A stretch of 64,000 nt of DNA from assembly GCF_022539315.1 (NCBI RefSeq), contig NC_066316.1, positions 103,224,179 to 103,288,178 of the forward strand, written 5' to 3'. Source of the stretch: Serinus canaria (lineage: Eukaryota; Chordata; Aves; Passeriformes; Fringillidae). Each line of letters begins with the position of its first letter. Within the stretch, counting starts at the first letter, position 1. Below the pieces are notes generated by a model that saw only the letters and a program-made list of their open reading frames with translations, was not told the origin of the DNA and ran no database searches. Shown here in pieces: positions 26,052 to 64,000 of the stretch. The translations under genes were made by a program, and so were the position numbers.

Positions 26052-27205
26052 AGTTCTGGGACAAGAAGAGGGAATGGACATGGTTTGCAGTCCCATGGTC
26101 TCAGCTTGAGCCCATGAGAGAGGGAAGAAGGAGAGCTAGCTCCCTGCCAAGCCAAACACAGCTGGTGTGGCTCTGGAGCAGATGCCAGCAGCAGAGCAGG
26201 GCATGCTGGACTCGGGCCATAGCAGGCAGTTTTGGAGCCAGGTATTATTTCAACAGGTTTTCAACAGGACTCCCCCCAGTCTGAGAGAAAACAGATCCAA
26301 AATTTTAGAAACAAACACTAGGGCACTAAGGCACTCTGCCATATTCCAAAAGCTTTTGAATGGTTCAAATCCTTCAAAGAGTAGGGTTTCTCCTATAGCT
26401 TCATCCACCCTTGGACAACCAGAGCTGCTGAGCTGTCTGCTCCAGCATCACTCCTCACTTCAGCCTCTGTGTGTCTCCAACAGCACCTGAAGGCTCTGCT
26501 GTGCTGGCTGTTTTCCAAATGGTGCCACGGGACACAGGAGCTACTGCTTCCAGGAACCACCAGAACTATTTGCATGAAGTTTAAAGACCAGATGGCAGGA
26601 CAGCACTGGAAAGTTCTTGAGTCTGCTAACAGCATCAGTAAATCTTGCAACCTGTTGCCTCTCTGAAGTGGCTATAGAAGAAAACTTAGCAGAAAATGAC
26701 CCAAGGCTGCAAAATAACACTTTGTGTCTCTCTAGATGCTCAAATATGGACTTGCAGATCACTAAAATTTTTCCAGCCCTGATTATGGCTGCTTCTTGTA
26801 ATACTTCATAAAGTGACTGCCAATCCTCCCATCTGAATGTAAAGTGCAAATCTGAAAAGTCAAATAAAAATTCAGCAGAGCAATGTAAGCACAGAACATG
26901 TCCTTGCTAATGTGCAACAGCAACCATCTGCTGTACCAACACTGGCTTCAAAGAGCCAAGCAGTCACTGCCAGCATCCCTCCAGCATGCAAGACTAGGGC
27001 ACATGCTTCTTCCCACTAATTCAGAGCTTTGTATTTGATGTCTGTATGACATCACCCTGACCTTCCTGGAAACCTATCAGTTCCTCAATTTCCTCTCACC
27101 TGCCTCTGTATGGAAAAAGCTAACTCTACAAAATGTGAGCAGATGGATACTGTAGTATGAGCAAAAATGACACCTGGTATTTTTTGTTTCTGTGCACACA
27201 GAAAG

Positions 27206-27238
<33 letters not shown>

Positions 27239-29662
27239 TCTTATTATTTTTTAGAGATCAAGTACAAACCTGCCACATGACCGACCCCCTGTAATCACTG
27301 TCAGGATGTGCCTACAGTGTACCTGCAGGTGTGGCTGCAGCACATGTAGATGTTCAACAGCAGTGCAAAGGGGGCAGATGGCACACTCATGCTGGCAGCA
27401 CACTCGTGTGTGCTCTCCAGAGGGTTTCCCAGCTCCTGCAGCCCCTGCCTTCCCAGCCTGGCTGGTCAGCGCACACACATGGGACACTTCCCAAAAGCTG
27501 CAGTCCTGCCTGAGATGATTGCTGAATAAATGCCCTCTCCAAACTGTACCTGCTGAAGGAGTAAGATCTGTGAAAAGGAATGAGAGGGTGCTGTGACCCC
27601 CAGGACCCCCCAGCAGCTGCCTGGGTGCTGCCTTCCTCTGCTGCATGAGCAGTGCACTCTGCTGTCCACAGCCCACACTGCAGAGCCCGGCAAGTTACTG
27701 CATTTGTCAGGAGAGCACATTCCCTGACTTTAACAACAGCAGCAAATGCATACGTTTAGAATAACTTTCTGTTAATATGAAAAGCAGTCCTCTAGAAATT
27801 TGTAGACTGGGATGAAGGGAACATAATAATGACCAAATGCTAGCTCCTCTCAGCAGTCTCAGGCCACACAGGTGAGCATCAGGTCTGGTCTGGTGTAACT
27901 AAGGCTCACTTTGTCTTGCAGCTTTGTAGAGTGTATTTAGATAAACTTGTCTGCAGTAAGTGGGCCGTCCCAGATCCTCCCCTTTTGTCCTGGAAAACCA
28001 GGAAGAGGTCCAGCAGCATTCCATACCCTCCCCCACCACCTGACAGATGAAGAGACTTTTCTCTTCCACAAACATTGGAAGGGAGATGGAAAAGAAGAGA
28101 CAGATTTTCATTCCCATTTTAACAGGGATTTCAGGTTTCCCCCTTCCCAAAGACAAGCCAGAGCAATTCCAATCCTTGGTCTCTTTCTCCTACTTTGGTT
28201 GTAATTCATGGTGTAGATGATGATTTTCAGACCAAATCTCATGGTGTGTTAGGGTTAGGCATTCTCTGTTTACCTTTGATGGTGTCTTTCCCAAGGTATG
28301 ATTTAGCCACTCTATTGCACAGGTGTACTGCTCTGCACCTCCGTTCTCCTGGGATAATTCCTACCTCTCAGGTGTTGCAGAGGGAACTTCAGCACCTAAC
28401 TCCTGTTCTAGATGGAAGTTTTCAGGCCTGTGGGCTTAAATGGTTCCTTGGATTAGCTTTCAGAAACCACTCTGGTCATACCACTGTAGTTGAACAAGCC
28501 TTCATTATTCATCCAAAGTGGAGAAAAGGAATTGGGAGAGAAGTTATTTTTAATGCACAGACAGAGGCACACCAGAATCCCCATGCTGGGGAGTCCCCAG
28601 CCTGGAAAGCACTGATCAGCCTTTTCCATAGCAACAGTTAGGTTGAAACCTACTGCTGTGAACTGGGGCACAGCTGGACCAGCTGTTCCTCTCTGGGAGA
28701 CAAGGATGTTCTTCAGGCCCATTTCACATGCTCCTTGTACAACACAAACATGAGTGATAAAAGAACTGATCACCATGAGCTGTAGGAAGCAATGCTCTGG
28801 ACTGCACCCAATCCCTCCTTGCTCATGCACTAAAGGGATCCTACAAGGGGAATCCTGGATATAATCTTGGGAAACAGACCAGTGTTCAGCTCAAATGGTC
28901 ACAACATGCTGCAAGTAGGGCCTCCAACCTGACCAGAGCTCTCAGCAAACTGTTTTCATACAAAGCAACCAGACCTTCCATTCTGCATGAAAGCCACTGT
29001 CTGGGGTCCAATCTGTGATCCAGCCCATGCCTCTGTTAAAAGGATGAGACAGATGAACATCTGCTGATATAAAAGAATTTTGAATATTATCCTCCCACTA
29101 GCAATCTTCAGTTCTGAACATTGTTTTTGCTCTTCTGAATCCTTCCCCACCAGACAGGCATCAGAGAGCATGACCTGCATAGCTGAGCTTGACTGAGATA
29201 GAGGTGTTCAATCCCCACAAAAGTGGAATAGTGCACCTTTCTCTCCTCAGTCACTTTTAACAAGGTCACCTACTAGATGAGAAGTGCACAGTGCAGCCCT
29301 CACTTGTAACAGCCCAAGAGTTTCAGGCTTTCCACGCCAACCAAACCTCCCTTGCTCACCCAGCAGGCAGGCATCTGGAAGAGGGACTTATTCTGGCTAA
29401 TTGACAACCAAACCCTTTGGCCTCAACATGCCACAGCTTTCTATTTGGAAAGGCTCTCCTTGTTCCCCATGCTGCACTCACACATGCATGAAACTCTTCT
29501 CACACTGCTCAGGGCCCTGCTAACCTTGGCATTCTGTCAGCTTTTCCCACCTTTCTGCAAAAGCAAGGGAAATGCCTTGCAATACTGATAGTTGTGTGAC
29601 AGCTCCTCCTCCTATGTTTCAGTAGGACAAATGGAGTCCTCAGGAAAAGCACAGGATGATGA

Positions 29663-29700
29663 TGTTGTAGAGTATATTTAGATAAATATACTCTACAACA
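29663..29700. repeat. 38-bp near-perfect palindrome (18-bp arms, 2-nt centre)
   Basis: The 18-bp arms at 29663-29680 (TGTTGTAGAGTATATTTA) and 29683-29700 match exactly around the centre GA. A single-copy relative of the left arm plus centre lies at 27924-27945 with one mismatch in 22 bases, so part of the arm is a dispersed sequence and not locally unique. Confidence 0.92.
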
Positions 29701-31991
29701 TGCCTTCTTCTGTAAGGCAGTGATGTTATTCTTTCAGACTCTGTAATGTGTTATGGAATTCACAGGGTTTTTCCTAAGTTTAGAGGTAAATCATCAGGTG
29801 AGAACAGCTACTCATTGCCAAATTAACCCTGCCTACAGCGAACAAGCCAAGCAGAGGGGCTGCCAGTGATGGCTGTGGAAGGAAAGTCAAGGGTTTGGGA
29901 GAGGAGGTTTATAGGTAGGAAACCTTGGGAAAGCAGCTGAGAATTATTCACGTCTGAAATATTTCTGGCCAGAGTAAAGAGAGTCACAGTGCATTAGCAG
30001 CAGCCATCTGTTTCACTTACTGGTACAACCCCATGACTTTGACAAGGGCAGTGGAACGGGCAAGACTGACCCAGGAGCTCCACAGAGGTGTGGAATTCTC
30101 ATGCAGAGACAACCCCTAAAGCCCAGTGAAGGTAAAAAGCTACAGCACCTCACATTGCAAAGCATCCAAAGCACCTAACCCTGCTCCTTTTACAGGCTGA
30201 GAGGTTGCCTGAATTTCACAAAACATTACATGAAAGAATTTTATTACTCTCCATTAGGCTTTTAATTCTTAAACTTTTATAACAGAAAACTTTGCAGGAC
30301 AAGGGGAGTTACTAAATACATCCTTCTCTTCAAGTTTTTGGGGTTTTTTAATACACTTCATATACTGAACATTATGCCCTGTGGTGAGGAATATCCCTTT
30401 GGTCAGTTTGGATCACCTGTCCAAGCTGTGTCTCCTCCCACACTCCCAGGCATCCCCAGCTTCCTCCCCAACATGGCAGTACAAAAATCAGAAAAGGGCT
30501 TGGCTCTGTGTGAGCCCTCCTCAGCAGCAAAAACATTTCTATATTATCAACCTGTGTTCAGCACAAATGCAAAACACAGCCCCATACCAGCCACTGTGAA
30601 GAAAACTAACTACCCCAGCTGAAACCAGCAGGTCTATTTAATAATTTCAGGCTGAAAACCTGAAGGCCAGAGAACTAAGTGACTTGTGTGCATGTGAAAG
30701 AGGAAAATGTGAAAACCCTACTGGCTAAAATTACCTTGAAAGAATTCCAGATTAAGCTGAAATGCATGATGACAGTTCATCCTTTCACAGGAGAGACAAG
30801 GAAATACTGTGGAGAATTGGCAATTGTTCCCCAGCCCTGTGCAGTATTTCTGTGCCAGCAATTGCATGAGAAGTAATTAAGCAACATTCACAAAACAACA
30901 CAAGCTGGAATATTATCTCTAGCATCTTTGTTTTCTAAATACTTGTTCACTGTTAATAGTTTGATCTATATCCTGTCATTTTAAGTGTTCTGTGCAGAAT
31001 CACATCTGTGATCTCTCTTCTCACAGTAAAACTTCCAAAGTCACATCCAATTGTTCATTGCTGCTTTTTTAAATGTCTTGGCAAGGTCAGTCAGGAACAT
31101 GTTTAGTTCTAGCTCACCTTCTCACCATCAGTCAAGAGTTGGTAGGATTTCTCAATTTTTAAGACTGAGGTGGCATGAAGTATATCAAGTCATTGAATTA
31201 TCTGTGTTGTTTTAGAGACAGAACACCAAGATAAATGGTAGCAAAGCATGTGCTTAATACATCAAGTCCAAAATTAAGACTTCTGAGGGGGAAAAAATGC
31301 TCATTGGTTATTTCTCAAACTGTGAATGGTCACATTCACAGTCATTAATGTCATCCTGGTATTACATATCTTATTTCTGTAACTTCAAAAGGCTAGAGTC
31401 AAGTGTCAAGAGCATGAGAGGTAAATGCAGCATTTTCTCAGCCCCGTTTCAAATTTGCTCATTGTGGCTGTTGCAGTTTCATCCCCACACTGAAAGTGAT
31501 CTTGGTGAGGCTGCTGAGAAGGATATCCAGAGGCTCCAGTCTGCTCTCACCACTCACCCCAGTGGTCCCACCATCTTCAGTGAGCCCTGTGCTTCTGCAG
31601 ACTCCTGGCACATCCACAGGGGAACTCACCCTATGAAGCAGGAATGTCACTGGCATAATTTAAAAAACAAAATCCTAATGCTCATGTCAGCAGAGAGTAT
31701 TTATTTTATTAGAACTTGTGTTACTATGAACTTGCAAGAGTGTTCCTTGCTGATGATTTACAGATTTCAGTAATGGTCCCTCCTACCATGTGAGAAATGA
31801 AGCTGCCTGGGTGTTCACAGCCAGCTCCATCAGATGGATTTCACACTGTATTTTTCAGGGAATTGATCTCCTTAATAAGGAAGAGAAAGCCACAATTCCT
31901 CCTGTGAATATTTTCTGTGGTAAACTCTGCAGACAGTCATGAGATAAAAAGTACATGTTCATTTTTATTTTCAACTAATCTGGCCAATACA

Positions 31992-31997
31992 TTTATT
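31992..31997 (-). terminator. TTC32: Candidate poly(A) signal of TTC32
   Basis: The plus strand reads tttatt, so the minus strand carries AATAAA about 250 bp after the TTC32 stop codon. A second copy lies at 31974-31979. Either could serve; transcript data would be needed to choose. Confidence 0.45.
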
Positions 31998-32248
31998 ATA
32001 AAATTACTAAGTATTTCTGTACAAAATCTGTACATGCGTCTCACAGAGATCAACATTACACCTTCCCTCAAGAATAAAAATCCACATCCACGTTACTTTG
32101 CAATCATAATCAATTTTTAACTTATTTACCTAAGAATGAAGTTCTTCAGCAGGTCATAACAGAGGTAAATGATCTTGTGTTTCATCCATCAATGACTAAA
32201 CTCACATGTTTAGCGGAATATTTTCACATCACATCACAACCTGAATTT

Positions 32249-33515
<1,267 letters not shown>

Positions 33516-33520
33516 CGCGG

Positions 33521-33554
33521 TGACGTCACGCTGGGCGGGCGCGCCGTGACGTCA
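33521..33554. promoter_or_regulatory. TTC32: Pair of CRE palindromes (TGACGTCA)
   Basis: Exact TGACGTCA occurs at 33521-33528 and 33547-33554, 26 bp apart. The first is 5 nt upstream of the TTC32 start codon, so the 5' UTR must be short or include it. The 8-bp palindrome is the full CREB/ATF consensus. Binding is inferred from sequence alone. Confidence 0.75.
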
Positions 33555-33615
33555 GATGTACGCCGGCGCGCGTGGCAACGTGAGAGACGGTGTCGGGCCG
33601 GGGAGAGACGGTGCT

Positions 33616-33748
33616 GGGCCGCAGAGAGCTGCCCACAGAGCACAGCAATACTGCAGTGGTGACAGTAACAACAGCGGGGCCGCGGAGAGCTGCCCGCAGA
33701 GTGCAGTACTGCAATGGTGACAGTAACAACAGCGGGGCCGCGGAGCCC
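33616..33748. repeat. Minisatellite, about 60-bp unit, two and a bit copies
   Basis: Units at 33616-33676 and 33677-33734 both run from GGGCCGC through GAGCTGCCC and GGTGACAGTAACAACAGC; a third starts at 33735 with GGGGCCGCGGAG and breaks off. The copies differ at a few positions and by a few bases. The array is about 100 bp upstream of the TTC32 start codon, within the CpG island. Confidence 0.9.
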
Positions 33749-33814
33749 TCTGCTCCTCTGCTCCGCTCTCCCGACAGCCCTCCGGCAGTACAGCGTCCAG
33801 CTCGGGGCTGCAGC

Positions 33815-34292
33815 GCAGGCACGACGTGGAGCTGCTGGAGCGAGGCCAGAGGAGACCAAGACAATCAGAGAGTTGCAGCACCTCTCGGGAGACAGACTGG
33901 GAGAGCTGGGGTGGTCCGGCCTGGAGAGGGTTTGGTGGAGACTTCAGAGTACCTTCCAGTATCAAAAGGGGATCTGAAAGAGCTGGAGAGGGACTGCTTA
34001 CAAGGGCATAAAGGGATAGGAGAAGGGAGAATGGCTTTAAGATGAAGGAGAGAAGGTTTAGGTGAAACATTAGGAAGAAATTCTTTACTGTGAAGGTAGT
34101 GAGACCCTGGAACAGGTTGCCCAGAGAAGCTGTAGATGCCCCATCCCTGAAAATACACAAGAACAGGTTGGAAGGGCTTTGTGCTACCTGGTCTAGTGGG
34201 AGGTGTTGCAGCGCTTGTCAGCAGGTTTAAAGCAAGATGGTCTTTAAGGTCCCTTCCAACCCAGGCCATTCTACTACTCTGTGATTCTATGG
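33815..34292 (+). mobile_element. CR1 LINE copy between TTC32 and WDR35
   Basis: It starts with 'gtggagctgctggagcgagg', continues through 'taggaagaaattctttactg' at 34070 and 'ggttgcccagagaagctgta' at 34115, and ends with 'aaggtcccttccaacccagg' plus ATTCTATG-type units. It is 5'-truncated and its 5' end abuts the CpG island of TTC32. Long open frames on either strand here are chance products of the repeat and GC-rich DNA. Confidence 0.93.
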
Positions 34293-34713
34293 AGATAGGG
34301 TTTATCCTTACCTGGCCTAAGCTTAGGTGAGAGACAGCACAGAAGAGCTCCTCTGCTGTCCTCTCAGAAATGTGCCAAGGCACAATGTGAACATCACAGT
34401 TCTTGTGAGGCAGCCAGGTGCTGGCCCTGGGCACAGTTCACCCTGTGCATCAAGGCCCTGCAGCACTGTCAGAGCACAAACCAGCAGTAAGGTGGGACAG
34501 TGAGACATCATTCCTTGGACCTTTGTGTGTCACAAGGGTGACACTTCAGCTCCTGTAATCTGTTCACCACATCGAGGCTGCTTTCTCAAGCTACATGAAA
34601 AGTGCCAGGTTCCAGGTTGCAAATTCATGGAGGTTTCCTTAAGCTGTTGAAGATGACATCACCCAAGCTCAGGAACCCCACTGACACAGTGACTGCTGAG
34701 TGTTTTCAAGCCC

Positions 34714-34719
34714 TTTATT
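34714..34719 (-). terminator. WDR35: Candidate poly(A) signal of WDR35
   Basis: The plus strand reads tttatt, giving AATAAA on the minus strand about 580 bp after the WDR35 stop codon. The interval 34720-35298 would then be the 3' UTR; it is AT-rich and shows no other gene. Confidence 0.5.
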
Positions 34720-34756
34720 TTATGGTGGGTTTAAATACACTTGGCAAAAGAAACCA

Positions 34757-34791
34757 GCACTAATGTATGCATATACTGCATACATTAGTGC
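34757..34791. repeat. Perfect 15-bp inverted repeat, 5-nt loop
   Basis: GCACTAATGTATGCA at 34757-34771 and TGCATACATTAGTGC at 34777-34791 are exact reverse complements around TATAC. It would fold in the presumed WDR35 3' UTR transcript, 40 bp upstream of the candidate poly(A) signal. Confidence 0.9.
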
Positions 34792-35298
34792 ATATATCAT
34801 CACTCTAGTAACTTAAAACAGTAGTAAAAAAACACATATGGTAATATTATCAAAATTATTGTGATGTTATTTCAACTCAGGAATCACTTCCCTCAAAAAA
34901 CGGAATTTTGAGAAAACACAGTAATTTCCTATGGAATTAGACAAAAAAATTGAGCCGTGTTCTGCTCAGTGTAGAACATATTCATATGAGCCTACATTCA
35001 ACTCACATAGTTTTGAAACTACGCTCAATCTACAATTCAAAAAGAATGCTTTTACCTTCAATCTTTTTTAAAAAGTGTAGCAAAAAATGGAATCTATTTA
35101 CATGGTAATTTCTTCAGCTAAATGGAAGCAGTAAAGGTTTCTCTTATGGGTTTTCTGTTTTGGTTTTGGGTTTTTTTTTTAATGTTTCTTTAATAGCAGC
35201 ACTAACTGTTACAATGTACCTGAGTTGTATTTCAAAAGATAGTAACATTTTAGAGGCTGTTGTTAGCAGTCATAAATGCAGATACAGAGTCTTTATCC

Positions 35299-63186
<27,888 letters not shown>

Positions 63187-64000
63187 CTGTATGGAAATAA
63201 AAGCAAGTGTCATTACTACCACCCTTTTTATAGAACAGTAAGCTGTACACAGTTTTCTGTGGAGGTTCATCTCATAATCAACACCACACATTTTAATGGT
63301 CATCAGAAACAGAAAACACAGAGACCATGACTGTAGCAAATATAAAGCAGCACAAGCATGAGAGCAATTGAGAGTAAATGAGACCTATTTGCCAATTAGC
63401 ACTATAAACTAAGAACAAGCATAAAACAGGCACAAAACCAGCAGTTTTATGCATGGGAGCAAATCCACCAGGCAAAATCCAAAGACAACACGTGGGCAAG
63501 ACAGGCAGCGTCTCCCCTGCTGCTGTGAGGCACAGGCTGCACTGAGAGCATTTACAGGCATGATACACCCCTGACTCAGGGATTTAGCTCTCATCAGCTG
63601 CTCATGCAAAAGACAATCTCATAAACTCCCAGTAATTAGGATCTTTGTTCTTTCATTTGCAGATCTCCATCTCCTTGAACCTCCAAGAGGGTAACAGTCA
63701 GGGGAGAATGGTCAATAAGGCTCTCCCTCTGCCCTGCAGTATCACAGGTACTACAGAAGTGATTTTAACTTTTTCCCTTCTTGTAATCTCACTCAGGAAG
63801 GCTTAAATAGCACAGTTACTTCAGAGACTGGGCTGTTAAATTCAGGAAGATGCAAATACATAACAATTCACTCGACAATAATGCTTTATGGTTGTAGTTT
63901 ATGTATTTATTTCTTCAAGTCTAAATCAAGGATTAAATATCTTAATGGTTATTGCATAGGGAAATGCCTTGAATGAGAAGTGTGGAAGTCAAGGAGCAAC
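63187..64000 (-). other. WDR35: WDR35 intron, continuing beyond the window
   Basis: The next upstream WDR35 exon should encode the segment ending ETFGATF in human. No such sequence is seen in the last 800 bases, so this is intron only. Confidence 0.75.

Larger units (their letters stand above)
25770..31970. other. Intergenic between ZPAX and TTC32
   Basis: About 6 kb between two convergent genes, including both 3' UTRs. No gene recognised. A (T)26 tract lies at 27211-27236. The longest open frame, 28195-28641 on the plus strand (148 codons from a TTG), has no splice signals in a sensible place and no family signature. The palindrome at 29663-29700 is listed separately. Confidence 0.55.

Noticed and set aside
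27251..27720. Overlapping minus-strand frames of 141 and 84 codons with many cysteines
   Set aside because: No signal peptide, no cysteine-spacing pattern of a known family and no matching exon partners. Probably chance in GC-richer intergenic DNA.
29663..29700. The palindrome as a microRNA precursor
   Set aside because: A 2-nt centre and exact 18-bp arms form a tight palindrome, not a pre-miRNA-like hairpin with a terminal loop and mismatches.

Overview
The window looks like nuclear DNA of a bird, most likely a songbird. Its genes have many short exons with GT-AG borders. CR1 non-LTR retrotransposon pieces are the main repeat class. A solo LTR of a type I recognise from passerine genomes sits in an intron. 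The protein-coding content is three genes; there are no rRNA or tRNA genes, operons or CRISPR arrays.

Layout. 1-10,400: gene-poor DNA with at least three CR1 copies and one small CpG-rich patch near 3.6-3.8 kb. 10,401-25,769 (+): a complete egg-envelope glycoprotein gene of the ZPAX type, which I rebuilt as 21 exons (about 909 residues) with a signal peptide and a C-terminal ZP module. 25,770-31,970: no recognisable gene, one long T tract and one perfect 38-bp palindrome. 32,249-33,515 (-): TTC32, three exons, 133 residues, starting in a CpG island with two perfect CRE palindromes and a roughly 60-bp minisatellite beside it. 33,815-34,292: a CR1 copy. 35,299-63,186 (-): the last 17 coding exons (772 codons) of WDR35/IFT121. 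The first roughly 410 residues lie beyond the right edge. 43,266-43,845 is a solo LTR with a (GTATA)20 array inside a WDR35 intron.

How they relate. WDR35 is a core subunit of the IFT-A retrograde intraflagellar transport complex. TTC32 is a small TPR protein that sits next to WDR35 in human 2p24 as well, so this is a conserved block. ZPAX is a reproductive gene on the opposite strand and shares no obvious function with the other two; its value here is as a synteny marker. I found no clearly new molecular system. The most useful non-routine points are a forced GC-AG intron in ZPAX, its 61-bp last intron with two possible C-termini, the CRE pair six bases from the TTC32 start codon, the LTR with its expanded pentanucleotide array, and five perfect or near-tip-to-tip inverted repeats. 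Exon borders were placed by hand from reading frame and splice signals. Family names rest on remembered protein similarity, not on a search.
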